A stretch of 64,000 nucleotides of DNA from G963665925 sp963676345 (lineage in GTDB: Bacteria; Bacillota; Clostridia; Peptostreptococcales; Acidaminobacteraceae), in the NCBI GenBank assembly GCA_963676345.2, contig CAXXTS010000001.1, forward strand, positions 930,001 to 994,000, read 5' to 3'. Below are positions 42,916 to 52,081 of this stretch, one piece after another. The notes beneath the pieces are model-generated. The model made no database searches, was not told the origin of the DNA, and saw only the letters and a program-made list of their open reading frames with translations. The position numbers and the translations under genes are program-made. The first letter of the stretch is position 1. The number at the start of each line of letters is the position of its first letter.

Positions 42916-44946
42916 TTAATCAGTATATGAGCCTAACATACGACCGACAGCCAGCCCCTTCTCACTCAGCCTGCTTCCGCCCCTTCCGGCACTGCTGATA
43001 ATAAGGTTTTTAGACTGTAATTCTTTAAGTATTGAACGCATTTCGCCTTCTGTTATAGAAAGACCTTCGTCTTTAGCCATTCTAACCAGTGCACTACGTC
43101 CCATTGAACCATAATAATCTAGCGCACGAATAACCCAAGAGCTATTGAAGCCCAAAAGGGTTTCCAGTAGGTTTTTGGTGTTTTTCTCTATAGGGAGACT
43201 CACACTTAGCGGTAAGTCCTCTGGTTCAATTTGTTCACCTTCATGTACAATGTGAACAAGGTACTCAGCCAAATTTGCCAGCTGTCTAATGTTCCCCGGC
43301 CAGGTGTAGTCCATTAAATACTGAATAGTCTTTTCACTTAAATAATCTTCCAGTGCAACGCGCTTCATGGTCAGCATTTCCATATGTATTTTCAGTAGTA
43401 AAGCAATATCTGCTCTACGGTTTCTAAGGGGTGGTACTTCGACAGGTAAAACACATAGGCGGTAGTACAAATCCTGTCTGAACTGCCCACGATTCACCAG
43501 CTCAATCAGATTTCTGTTTGTCGCTGCCATAATCCGGACATCTACGGGTATTTGCACGCGTCCACCAACTCGGCGTACCTGCTTTTCTTGGAGCACTCTA
43601 AGCAATCTGGTTTGAAAACTTAGAGGTGCATCACCAATTTCATCAAGAAATAAAGTGCCGCCATGGGCTGCCTCAAAAAGCCCCGGACTTCCCCCGCGTT
43701 TAGCACCTGTAAAAGCGCCTGCTTCATATCCAAAAAGCTCTGATTCTATTAGGGTTTCTGGTAGAGCCGCAAAGTTAACTGGAACAAACGGCCCCCCTTT
43801 TCTCGCCGAATGATTGTGCATAGCTTGGGCTAAGAGCTCTTTACCTGTACCACTTTCGCCTTGTAAAAGAACGGTTGCATCACTCTCAGAGAGTCTTTTA
43901 GCCAGCGATACCGTCTTCTCCATAATTTCTGACTGGTAATAAATACTTGAAAAATCATAGGTCGTTGTAAGTAGGGCTTCCCTATTTTTACGTCTGAGCT
44001 CGTGCTCCATTTTTTGAATGGCATCTGCATCTTCAATGTTGATAATCATTCCCATTTGACCACTACTCAATCTGACATCTGAAGCTTGAATAACACAGTC
44101 TTTTTCAAACACAGTTAAAATATGCTTTTGTCTAGGCGCATCAAAAATAGCTTCAATTTCTGGCATCAAGACTTCAATAGATTGACCCACAATCTGTTCA
44201 AGGTTCTTTCCTGCCATTTTGTAAAAAGCCTTATTCATCAGTACCACGTGCCTATTTTCATCTATATAAATAATACCTGTCGAAGCATAGTCTGCAAGCG
44301 CTTGAAAGGTATCGCGCATTTCAGAGGCATCTTTAGCTGCGGTACTGTACTTTTTCACAAGACTAAACATGTTTTTGACATAACCCATTGAAAGCGTCGG
44401 TGCAATTTCATCAAGCAAACCTAGGGCTTCTGCCACTTCAACAAGTGTTGTTAAGTCAATTTTTCGTGTGCCTATGTCAATGGTTCTCTTCACACAGTCT
44501 GGAACTAAATGCGGTTCCCCCGGCGTAATTGAAATACCTAAACTTCGATAAGATTTAACGCCCGGATAAAAGGGATAATAATTGAGATGTGTCAGTCCAA
44601 GTTCAAGGAGCTGTTTTATAGCAATGTCCGCTGTCTTCTGGTGATCGTTCACTAGAAGTACATCTGTCCCTTCTGGTAAATCCATCAAGCAGTGCAGATT
44701 GTCAAAATCAATAACACGCCGAGCTCGAATACAAGGGGTATCACCTGGAATCAGTGCAGATGTGTCCATCTCTTCAGTCCACTTTCCTGTATCCAGCACC
44801 AAGGCCTCTTTAAAATCAATGTCAAAAAGCCCATCTTCAACGCAGATGGGCTCAACCTTTATATATTTACCAAAAATACGGTCCATTTCTACAGCAATAT
44901 TTTGTGCAGTCTGACGACCATGACTCAGTACAAATAATGTATGCAT
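42916..44946 (-). CDS. Sigma-54-dependent transcriptional activator (PrpR-N, PAS, AAA+)
   Basis: 676 residues from the ATG at 44946 (GGAGG upstream; a start 12 codons earlier has none). N-terminal region resembles a PrpR/propionate-activator sensor, then a PAS domain (TGIIYIDENRHVVLMNKAFYKM, about 215-320), then the AAA+ domain with Walker A LLQGESGTGKELLAQ, the sigma-54-contacting loop GAFTGAKRG, Walker B GGTLFLDEIGDAP and RVLQEKQVRRVGG. The C-terminus is a winged-helix-like MGRSALVRMAKDEGLSITEG instead of a Fis helix. Adjacent to the molybdenum hydroxylase operon and a hydrolase, which it may control. Confidence 0.88.
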   Translation of the reverse strand: MHTLFVLSHGRQTAQNIAVEMDRIFGKYIKVEPICVEDGLFDIDFKEALVLDTGKWTEEMDTSALIPGDTPCIRARRVIDFDNLHCLMDLPEGTDVLLVNDHQKTADIAIKQLLELGLTHLNYYPFYPGVKSYRSLGISITPGEPHLVPDCVKRTIDIGTRKIDLTTLVEVAEALGLLDEIAPTLSMGYVKNMFSLVKKYSTAAKDASEMRDTFQALADYASTGIIYIDENRHVVLMNKAFYKMAGKNLEQIVGQSIEVLMPEIEAIFDAPRQKHILTVFEKDCVIQASDVRLSSGQMGMIINIEDADAIQKMEHELRRKNREALLTTTYDFSSIYYQSEIMEKTVSLAKRLSESDATVLLQGESGTGKELLAQAMHNHSARKGGPFVPVNFAALPETLIESELFGYEAGAFTGAKRGGSPGLFEAAHGGTLFLDEIGDAPLSFQTRLLRVLQEKQVRRVGGRVQIPVDVRIMAATNRNLIELVNRGQFRQDLYYRLCVLPVEVPPLRNRRADIALLLKIHMEMLTMKRVALEDYLSEKTIQYLMDYTWPGNIRQLANLAEYLVHIVHEGEQIEPEDLPLSVSLPIEKNTKNLLETLLGFNSSWVIRALDYYGSMGRSALVRMAKDEGLSITEGEMRSILKELQSKNLIISSAGRGGSRLSEKGLAVGRMLGSYTD

Positions 44947-44968
44947 ACTCTTCCTCCAATGCTGAGGC

Positions 44969-45877
44969 CTACTTACATGCATCTATATAGTTCTTAAGTT
45001 CAACAGGAAATCCGTGTCCTGTCTTCTCCATAATTTTATAATTTGTTTTAACACCATTTTTTTCAAGCGTTTCCTTAAGCACAGTCGCCTCATCCATACA
45101 ATCTGTATCCTTTTCTCCAATAAATATACAGACATGGCCCCTGTCTTTGATACTTTCAAATCCCTGCTTTTGATCTTCCAGATAAGGTGTCCAAGGCCCA
45201 AACAGTAAGATTTTCTCAATTCGAAGCAACTTCGTGAGCGCAATATCAAGTGCAACGGATGCACCCATTGAAAACCCAACAAGAGTCCACGCCTTAACAT
45301 CTTGGTATTTATCCTGAAGGCACTCAGTCAGTTCCATAACATCGTCATTTGATTTTTGTCTATCATTCCAGTGATACGCATCATGAAAGTCTGGTTGTCC
45401 TGATTGAAAGAAGATGGTCAGTGCACCTGAAACAACAGAACTGTCCCACATGCCTTTAGCCACACGCGCGTTTTCATGATTGCCATGGAGAATAATATAC
45501 CCGTGCTGATGACTACCCTCTCGAACATGTATTAAGGGCTTGCCCAGACCTAAAAACTCATGTTCTCTGCGCCGATTCATTTCAAGTAACCCCTTAAATT
45601 TGACATTGGAACGGATGCTGTCCAGGTCAGAATCAGATTCAAGCTGATCAGTCTGATACCAGTATCCCTTTTCCTGAATGGCTTTTTCGAAAATCGCCAT
45701 TGCCCTTTCTGTATCCCCCATACGTGCAGCAATGCAGTACTCAAAATTATCGATTTGCGCTTCAATTCCATTTACACTTTCTCTATGTGCTTCTAAATAC
45801 TCCAGTGCCTTTTCATATCTCTTTGCACTATAAAGTTCAAGCGCATGCTCAAGATATGTATGATAGGTTAATGTCAT
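44969..45877 (-). CDS. Alpha/beta hydrolase with N-terminal TPR-like region
   Basis: 302 residues. Residues 1-95 form helical repeats (HALELYSAKRYEKALEYLEAHRE, AARMGDTERAMAIFEKAIQEKGYW) of TPR type. The hydrolase part has the oxyanion-type HG in YIILHGNHENAR, the nucleophile elbow LVGFSMGASVAL (Ser, about 203) and a late MEKTGHGFPVE providing the His. Substrate unknown. It is immediately upstream (22 bases) of the sigma-54 activator gene, likely co-transcribed. GAGGGG precedes the ATG. Confidence 0.82.
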   Translation of the reverse strand: MTLTYHTYLEHALELYSAKRYEKALEYLEAHRESVNGIEAQIDNFEYCIAARMGDTERAMAIFEKAIQEKGYWYQTDQLESDSDLDSIRSNVKFKGLLEMNRRREHEFLGLGKPLIHVREGSHQHGYIILHGNHENARVAKGMWDSSVVSGALTIFFQSGQPDFHDAYHWNDRQKSNDDVMELTECLQDKYQDVKAWTLVGFSMGASVALDIALTKLLRIEKILLFGPWTPYLEDQKQGFESIKDRGHVCIFIGEKDTDCMDEATVLKETLEKNGVKTNYKIMEKTGHGFPVELKNYIDACK

Positions 45878-46069
45878 CTATTTTCCCCTCTGCATTTAAT
45901 CATTTACAAGAATGAAACACACAATGTTCTGCCATAATTATTTCGTTATAAAGAGGCGCCGTTCCTGCTATATAAAGAAAAGATTAGAATAATAATTGTA
46001 CCTAATACCCTCCTTTGGGCACAAACGTGAAATTTTCAACATATAAAAATAGCGTATCAGCTTTCTGCT

Positions 46070-46126
46070 ATGCCTCTCAAGGTGTAGAACACGCTATATT
46101 GCACGCATCTACAACTTGAAAGGCAT
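46070..46126. promoter_or_regulatory. Inverted repeat between hydrolase and hydroxylase genes
   Basis: ATGCCTCTCAAGGTGTAG pairs with CTACAACTTGAAAGGCAT (16 of 18) around a 21-base loop containing ACACGCTATATTGC. It lies in the 384-base gap 45878-46261, which otherwise holds no gene. It could be a terminator-like structure for the hydroxylase operon or a regulator site; there is no T tract. Confidence 0.4.
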
Positions 46127-46261
46127 TTCAATTAACTGTTACGCTATAAAGTCCATATTATGCCAGCTCTAGCATACAGTATGCATGCGCCAGCTGTTTT
46201 TACTTTTCACATATGAGTATTAACAAGACCCTATCATATGGTCTTCCAATTTCAGTGCTGA

Positions 46262-48493
46262 TTATACAGACTTCTTCTCAGGAAATAGCCCTGGAATAAA
46301 GCTTACATGATTCTTTGAATTTGCATTTAGAATACCCATGCAAATATCTTCTGGTGTAATTGGTAGGGAGCGTACGTATACCCCTGTTGCATTTGCAATG
46401 GCATGGGCAATCGCAGGTGGTGGTGTATTAATCACAACTTCACCAACAGATTTCGCCCCTTTTGGCCCCGTTGGCTCATAACTTGGGACAAACTGTACAT
46501 TTAAACCCTTGATATCTTTACGTGTTGGCACCTTGTACTGCATAAATGAATTGGTCATCATATGTCCTGCGTTTGTATAGCGGACATCTTCGTAAAGTGC
46601 CATGCCAATACCTTGAACGAGGCCACCCTCAACCTGAATTCTAGCCAGATTCGTGTTGATTACTGTACCGCAGTCAACCGCTGCGACATAGTCAATCAGC
46701 TCAACTTGCCCTGTCAAAATATCCACTTCAACCTCAGCAAATCCTGCAATAAAAGGTGGTGGGCTCGTTTCGCCTGTAAATGACCCTTTTCCTGTAATCG
46801 GAAGCGACTCGCCGGCAGCAATCTTAGCCTTCAAATCTTCAGCAGCTCTTAAAACTGCATTCCCTGTTACATAAGTTGTACTCGATGCATAAGATCCCGT
46901 ATCATATGGCATGGCGTCCGTATCGCCAGTGAGTACATCCATACTTTCTATGTCAACACCAAGGGCATCTGCGGCCATTTGTTTCAAAATCGTATCGCAG
47001 CCTGTACCCATATCGGTTGCGCCGATTTTAAGAACAAAGCGGTCATTTTGCTGACATTCAATTTCAGCCTTTGCAACATCAATGTTTGCAATACCTGAAC
47101 CCTGCATTGTGATGGCCATGCCTACGCCTCGGAATTTACCAGGTGCCACTTCTCTTCTTGGGTATTTTTTATCCCATCCAATATGACTTCTTCCGATTTC
47201 AATACATTCAGACAATGTACTGCTCTCAAGTCTTGCAGGTTTATCTTCAGCAGAGCCTTCAAGAATAGGATTTTCTTCCCCTTCTTTAATCACATTTTTC
47301 AGTCTGATTTCAGCCGGGTCCATTCCCAGCTTGTCGGCAAGCTCATTGACAGCAGACTCCATTGCAAATATAGCCTGTGTTACGCCGTAGCCACGAAGGG
47401 CTCCAGCTGGCATTTTATTTGTATATACAACCTTGCCTCTATAACGTGCCGCTAGGGCCTTGTTGTAAAGGGGCAAAGATTTATGACCTGCAACTGAAAG
47501 CACTGTCCACGCATGTTCTCCATATGCACCTGTATCCGACAAGGCTTCTAAATCAACCGCTTTAATGATGCCGTCCTTCGTAGCACCCAGCTTCACTTTA
47601 AAGTGCATAGCGTGGCGACTGCTCGTCATTGAAAAGGTCTCTTTTCTATTAAAAATAACCGATGCGGGCTTACCAGTCTTCACAGTAACAAGGGCTGCCA
47701 AAACTTCTGTAGCCATGGTCTGTTTTCCACCAAAACCGCCACCGATTCTAGGTTTTATAACTTGTACATCTGCCTCATCAAGGCCTAGTGCAAATGCGGT
47801 TGTTCTTTGAACGTGGAAGGGAATTTGTGTAGATGAAACAACAACTAGACGTCCATCTTCTTTCAGGTAGGTTCTTGATCTATAAGTTTCCATCATAGCA
47901 TGGGCCTGAGCTTGTGAGTCATAGTCGTTTTCTATGATCACATCACAGGATTCAAAAGCCTGATCAATGTCACCATACCCGGTTTCATAGCTGCCTGCAA
48001 TATTGCGTTTAGGTCTACACCCAAAATCAAAGTGTACATGCAAATCTGGTTCAGGGTGAATAACCGACTCATGATCTATAGCTTGCTTTGCATCCAGCAC
48101 GGGAGCATAGACATCATAGTCTACACGCAGTAATTTTTCAGCCTTTTTAGCAGTCATTTCAGAATCTGCAGCAATAAGTGCCACGGGATCACCAATGTAT
48201 CTCACATGGTCATCTAGAATTCTTCTGTCGTAAGGGGATGGCTCTGGATATGACTGTCCAGCATAAGTAAATCGATTCTTTGGAACATCTTCATGTGTAA
48301 GAATCACTTCAACACCCTTTAGCTGCTCTGCCCGTTCTTTATCTATACTCAGTATTTTTGCAAAAGCATATGGGCTGCGTACTACATGAACATAGAGCGC
48401 ATTTTCTGTACCAAAGTCATCCGTATAAACAGGATCGCCCAATGTAATCGCCATACCGTCAATTTTACCTACTGATTTTCCGATATAACACAT
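46262..48493 (-). CDS. Xanthine dehydrogenase-type molybdenum-binding subunit
   Basis: 743 residues, the catalytic subunit of a molybdenum hydroxylase. KSVGKIDGMAITLGDPVYTDDF starts the a/b hammerhead; PRIGGGFGGKQ binds the molybdopterin cofactor (about residue 250); MPAGALRGYGVTQAIFAMES and GATDMGTGCDTILKQMAADALG are further cofactor loops; GPKGAKSVGEVVINTPPPAI carries the catalytic Glu (about 695). Substrate probably xanthine, hypoxanthine or another purine; some clostridial relatives use selenium-containing cofactors. It is the last gene of a three-gene operon. GGAAAG upstream of ATG. Confidence 0.92.
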   Translation of the reverse strand: MCYIGKSVGKIDGMAITLGDPVYTDDFGTENALYVHVVRSPYAFAKILSIDKERAEQLKGVEVILTHEDVPKNRFTYAGQSYPEPSPYDRRILDDHVRYIGDPVALIAADSEMTAKKAEKLLRVDYDVYAPVLDAKQAIDHESVIHPEPDLHVHFDFGCRPKRNIAGSYETGYGDIDQAFESCDVIIENDYDSQAQAHAMMETYRSRTYLKEDGRLVVVSSTQIPFHVQRTTAFALGLDEADVQVIKPRIGGGFGGKQTMATEVLAALVTVKTGKPASVIFNRKETFSMTSSRHAMHFKVKLGATKDGIIKAVDLEALSDTGAYGEHAWTVLSVAGHKSLPLYNKALAARYRGKVVYTNKMPAGALRGYGVTQAIFAMESAVNELADKLGMDPAEIRLKNVIKEGEENPILEGSAEDKPARLESSTLSECIEIGRSHIGWDKKYPRREVAPGKFRGVGMAITMQGSGIANIDVAKAEIECQQNDRFVLKIGATDMGTGCDTILKQMAADALGVDIESMDVLTGDTDAMPYDTGSYASSTTYVTGNAVLRAAEDLKAKIAAGESLPITGKGSFTGETSPPPFIAGFAEVEVDILTGQVELIDYVAAVDCGTVINTNLARIQVEGGLVQGIGMALYEDVRYTNAGHMMTNSFMQYKVPTRKDIKGLNVQFVPSYEPTGPKGAKSVGEVVINTPPPAIAHAIANATGVYVRSLPITPEDICMGILNANSKNHVSFIPGLFPEKKSV

Positions 48494-48511
48494 AATGTCA
48501 CTTTCCTTTCT

Positions 48512-48964
48512 TTATACAGATGCTTCAATCCACTTTTTAATGGCTCTCAGTTGACCTTCATAACCTGTACACCGACATAAGTTGCCATTTAAGTAGTGCT
48601 TGATTTCTTCAACACTTGGTCGCTCTAATTCTCTTTTCATTGCAACAACTGTGAGAATGAAACCCGGACTGCAGTACCCACACTGGTCAGCGCCTTCTGC
48701 CACCAAGTGCTTTGCTAATGACTCAGCTTCATCTCCAAGCCCTTTGATGGTCGTGATTTGCTTACCGCCTGCACGAACTGCTAGTGTTGAACACGAAAGG
48801 GTTGGTTTACCGTCTATCCAGACTGTACACAGACCACATGAGCCTGTATCACACCCTGTACGCACTTCTGTGTGTCCATTTCTACGAAGGGCAGTTGCCA
48901 AATTTTCACCCGTTTGTACATCAATATGCTCTTCTACCCCATTGATTGTAACCACTATTTCCAT
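48512..48964 (-). CDS. Xanthine dehydrogenase-type 2Fe-2S subunit
   Basis: 150 residues from the ATG at 48964 (AGAGGTG upstream). The two Fe-S clusters are bound by CDTGSCGLCTVWIDG...C (plant-ferredoxin type, residues about 42-65) and CGYCSPGF...CRCTGYEG (second cluster, about 100-138). Transfers electrons between the molybdenum and FAD subunits. It overlaps the upstream FAD gene by 10 bases and precedes the molybdenum gene by 18, so all three are co-transcribed. Confidence 0.95.
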   Translation of the reverse strand: MEIVVTINGVEEHIDVQTGENLATALRRNGHTEVRTGCDTGSCGLCTVWIDGKPTLSCSTLAVRAGGKQITTIKGLGDEAESLAKHLVAEGADQCGYCSPGFILTVVAMKRELERPSVEEIKHYLNGNLCRCTGYEGQLRAIKKWIEASV

Positions 48965-49767
48965 GACAGCACCTCTTCCAGTCCACGGGCAACCAATACT
49001 TTGCACAGGTGTTTTCTATATGCCGCACCTGCACGCATGTTTGTTCCGAAAACAAGTTCATCGGCAGCACTTTCAACAATTTCTTCAATATCACTATGTT
49101 TAAGTTGTATGTCATTTGAAAGGGCGTGATTCACTTCTTTCATAGCCTTTTGAGCTAAAACGGCACGCATGGGCCGTGCCCCAACCGCAATCGTTACGCC
49201 TTGTACATTTCTTGTTACGGCTGTTGTTAAAATCGGATAGTCTCCCGAAGAATGTCTAATAGCCTGATAAAGACCTGCCTTCATGTTCTTAGGGATTCGA
49301 ATAGATGTTAATATGTCATAATGAGACGGCTCGTTTAAGAACCGCTTCATGGTCATCTGTCCACCTTTGTATAAAATAACTTCAGCATTTAGTCCAAGCA
49401 GTGCGGTAATAACGTCTGAAAATCCATAGCGGCCAAATACAGAACCGCCTATGCTTGCTGTATTTCTAAAAGAAACACCCACTATATTCTTAACGCTGTC
49501 TGAAAGCACATTGCCAAAGTGATGCTTTAAAAGATCACTGGTTTCGAGTGCTCTTAGCGGGGTCATTGCCCCTACCTGTATGTAGTCTGTATGCTCCTCG
49601 ATATAATCCAGTTCAAGAGCAGCCAGATCTATGCCTGTGCCGATTCTTTTCTTTCCAAGTCGTAAGTAAGCACAGCCACCTAAAATGGTGTTGCTTGGGC
49701 TGTTACTGTATATATCCCATGCTTCCTGAAGGCTTTCAGGAGCCACATAGTCTCTCATGTTCAGCAT
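48955..49767 (-). CDS. Xanthine dehydrogenase-type FAD-binding subunit
   Basis: 270 residues from the ATG at 49767 (GGAGG upstream). NTILGGCAYLRLGKKR is the FAD-binding GG loop, IGGSVFGRYGFSDVITALLGLNAEVIL the second conserved FAD loop (the usual I-G-G-N is I-G-G-S here), and RPMRAVLAQKAMKEV the C-terminal domain. First gene of the operon, expressed from the promoter near 49849-49877. Confidence 0.92.
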   Translation of the reverse strand: MLNMRDYVAPESLQEAWDIYSNSPSNTILGGCAYLRLGKKRIGTGIDLAALELDYIEEHTDYIQVGAMTPLRALETSDLLKHHFGNVLSDSVKNIVGVSFRNTASIGGSVFGRYGFSDVITALLGLNAEVILYKGGQMTMKRFLNEPSHYDILTSIRIPKNMKAGLYQAIRHSSGDYPILTTAVTRNVQGVTIAVGARPMRAVLAQKAMKEVNHALSNDIQLKHSDIEEIVESAADELVFGTNMRAGAAYRKHLCKVLVARGLEEVLSWK

Positions 49768-49801
49768 AGTTGTCCTCCAATGCAAGAACGCCAATTTATT
49801 T

Positions 49802-49877
49802 TTCCGAACATTTATTGAAAGTGTCGAAAAAACATTCGAACCAGATGCATTATATCATATCTGCTTGCTTTGGTGAA
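49802..49877 (-). promoter_or_regulatory. Promoter and PurBox-like site of the xanthine dehydrogenase operon
   Basis: On the minus strand TTCACC (49872-49877) and TATAAT (49849-49854) are 17 bases apart, a fair sigma-A promoter. Just downstream of it, TTTTCCGAACATTT (49799-49812) matches the Firmicutes PurR PurBox (AWWWCCGAACWWT), with a weaker inverted partner ACATTCGAACC at 49832-49842. PurR control is inferred from the motif. Confidence 0.5.
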
Positions 49878-49924
49878 ATTTTTTCTACTGTTTACGAACA
49901 ACTTTACCTGGTCTTTACATAAGT

Positions 49925-49951
49925 AAAAAATCCGCCCAGCTCGGACGGATT
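49925..49951 (-). terminator. Rho-independent terminator
   Basis: Minus strand AATCCGTCCGAGCTGGGCGGATT followed by TTTTTACTT. It ends transcription from the small HTH gene (and the YczE gene). Confidence 0.8.
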
Positions 49952-49985
49952 ATCAAGCCCTATTCAATTGAGTAAAATTACACTT

Positions 49986-50141
49986 TCACTTATCTTTTCT
50001 TGCCGAATTGTCAATCCAGTATTTAAGCGTTGTGGGGCTAAGGCCAAACTCATCTGCAAGCTGCTTGAACGATCGACCTTCATCGAAGTAATAAGAAATA
50101 ATTTTTTGACGCAAGCTATTATAATGTGTTGATACCTTCAT
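49986..50141 (-). CDS. 51-residue helix-turn-helix protein
   Basis: ATG at 50141 after AGGTGAT, ending at a TGA 35 bases before a terminator. The sequence SLRQKIISYYFDEGRSFKQL, then ADEFGLSPTTLKYWIDNSAR, is a homeodomain-like HTH as in short transposase OrfA-type or phage regulators. It could be a transposase remnant or a tiny regulator. Full-length frame with its own RBS and terminator favours a real gene. Confidence 0.6.
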   Translation of the reverse strand: MKVSTHYNSLRQKIISYYFDEGRSFKQLADEFGLSPTTLKYWIDNSARKDK

Positions 50142-50265
50142 TGACTGATCACCTGCTTATGTTCAAAACATCAGGGCTGAAGCTTTTTTTACATGTAGTA
50201 AATAGTTTTTATTCTTACGAATTGCATTTATCTGTACACGGCCTATATCCTAGCACTAGAAATGT

Positions 50266-50907
50266 TTAAATCTGCTCCTGTGAAACACGTACAGATGCAA
50301 CTTTCATAAACCTGCCCATTTGTGTCACAGCCGGTCCAATTGTCAGTGCTAAAATAACGGTGGCTATGGTGAGTTCTTTACCGGCAACCATACCAATAAG
50401 TACAACGCAGAAGTCCCAAAGGATTCTTGTTGGTGCATAACCTAGCTTGAGTTTACGGCTGACTATGGTTGGAATAGCGTCATAAGGTGCCTGCCCCATA
50501 TCGGCATTAATATAGAGGGCTACTGATATTAAGAATGGAATGAGACCAACAACAAATAATAAGGGTCTATATGGTGCTACTAGGAAAAACGTACTCGGAA
50601 TCATGTTTCTCCAAATCGGGCTGAAAAAATCACTGACATAGCCAACTAAGAACATATTCATAACTGTGCCTATATGAATCAGCCTGCGTTCAAATAATAT
50701 GACGGGAATAAAAAGGATGGTGTTTACGATAGCCATGCATGTCCCAAATGAAATTCCAAATCTATGTGATAGGGCCAGATTCATAAAAGAGCAAGTATCT
50801 GTACCGTAATTGACCTGAATAAGAAGGGACAAAAAAACACCAATTCCCAATATGCCTGCAGTCATTTGAACGAACTGTCTTATAGATTGTGCTCTTGTAT
50901 TCCCCAT
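50266..50907 (-). CDS. YczE/YitT-like integral membrane protein
   Basis: 213 residues from the ATG at 50907 (GAGGTG). Five hydrophobic segments, including ILGIGVFLSLLIQVNYG, TCMAIVNTILFIPVIL, LFVVGLIPFLISVALYI and IATVILALTIGPAV. The motif ADMGQAPYDAIPTIVSRKLKL is typical of the YczE family (A-x-x-G-x-x-P-x-D). Function unknown, possibly transport. Divergent from the AraC regulator at 51007. Confidence 0.8.
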   Translation of the reverse strand: MGNTRAQSIRQFVQMTAGILGIGVFLSLLIQVNYGTDTCSFMNLALSHRFGISFGTCMAIVNTILFIPVILFERRLIHIGTVMNMFLVGYVSDFFSPIWRNMIPSTFFLVAPYRPLLFVVGLIPFLISVALYINADMGQAPYDAIPTIVSRKLKLGYAPTRILWDFCVVLIGMVAGKELTIATVILALTIGPAVTQMGRFMKVASVRVSQEQI

Positions 50908-51006
50908 GATACACCTCACTTTCACTATAATATTATCACTAACACTCACTTGATATTAGTAAATAATCGGCATATAATGTGAGAAAATCGTCAAAAGGGG
51001 GTTTTT

Positions 51007-51897
51007 ATGCCTATTTCTTCTAGCATCAGCTATACCGATATCGCAAAACGAGAAACTAAATCCCATGGGTCTATTTTCTTTCCAGCCGCCTGCTACAGTG
51101 CGGACTTTCCAAGTGTGTTTATTCCCTGGCACTGGCATAGGGAACTTGAGCTCATATATATTCATAAGGGACATATTATTCTCTCTGCTGGCTCCATGGA
51201 GTTTTCACTCACCGAGGGTATGGGAGCCTTTGTTAATTCAGACACCCTGCATACAACGCGTGCAAAGGATCATTCTGAGCAGTCTGTGGTACACGCCATT
51301 GTTTTTCATCCCCGTCTTATAGGGGGGGCTGAAGACAGCGTCTACTGGCAAAAGTACTTACTTCCCCTCATGCAAAATATGGACTTTTCCGTACAGATTC
51401 TTTCTCGAACCATAGACTGGCAAAATTCGGTGCTTTCTAAGATAGAAAGTGCATGGCAGGAAATTGCTCAGGACACACATGGCTATGAGTTCCGTGTGCG
51501 AAGCACCCTATCAGAAATTTTGCTTATGCTTGGAGACCACCAAAACAAACATGCCCTAACACTTCCTGAACGGGTTAAAAAGAATGACATGCGAATGAAG
51601 CAAATGTTAAGTTATATCCATGAACATTATTTCGAGACCATCACCCTTGAAGACATTTCCACCTCAGCTTCCATTAGCAAAAGCGAATGCCTGCGTTGTT
51701 TTCGTCAAGTTCTCGACACGACACCGCTTCGCTATGTCAATCAGTACCGCTTGATGGTTGCCGCAAGAAATCTTATTGAAACAGACTGGCAAATATCTGA
51801 AATAGGATACAGCTGCGGTTTTAAAGAAATGGGCTATTTCTCCGCACAGTTTAAAAAGAAGTATGAAATGACCCCCTCTGAGTATCGTAAAAAGTAA
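51007..51897 (+). CDS. AraC-family transcriptional regulator
   Basis: 296 residues. Cupin-like N-terminus (FIPWHWHRELELIYIHKGHIIL with the His-rich sugar-binding-type pocket) and two C-terminal HTH motifs: TLEDISTSASISKSECLRCFRQ and QISEIGYSCGFKEMGYFSAQFKKKYEMTPSEYRK. Likely controls the divergently transcribed membrane-protein gene 99 bases away. Confidence 0.92.
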   Translation: MPISSSISYTDIAKRETKSHGSIFFPAACYSADFPSVFIPWHWHRELELIYIHKGHIILSAGSMEFSLTEGMGAFVNSDTLHTTRAKDHSEQSVVHAIVFHPRLIGGAEDSVYWQKYLLPLMQNMDFSVQILSRTIDWQNSVLSKIESAWQEIAQDTHGYEFRVRSTLSEILLMLGDHQNKHALTLPERVKKNDMRMKQMLSYIHEHYFETITLEDISTSASISKSECLRCFRQVLDTTPLRYVNQYRLMVAARNLIETDWQISEIGYSCGFKEMGYFSAQFKKKYEMTPSEYRKK

Positions 51898-51942
51898 TTA
51901 GACAGAGGCTATATCGCGCATTTTCTGATTTTTGTTAATCAT

Positions 51943-51988
51943 AAAAAATCCCACAAGCAAACCGCATAATGCGGCCCTTGTGGGATTT
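51943..51988. terminator. Bidirectional terminator
   Basis: AAATCCCACAAG and CTTGTGGGATTT form a 12-bp stem with an inner CCGCA/TGCGG stem, A-rich on the left and T-rich on the right. Lies between convergent araC-type and butyrate kinase genes. Confidence 0.8.
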
Positions 51989-52081
51989 AAAATACTAACT
52001 TAAGTTGAGAAAGATGATTTAAAAAGCTGAATTAACCACCCTCTTATACCTCAACACATGTGTTGGTCCATTTGAATGGTA

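Noticed and set aside
49755..49800. Possible sigma-54 promoter TTGGCGTTCTTGCA upstream of the hydroxylase operon
   Set aside because: Spacing between GG and GC is 7 instead of 10, and it overlaps the RBS.
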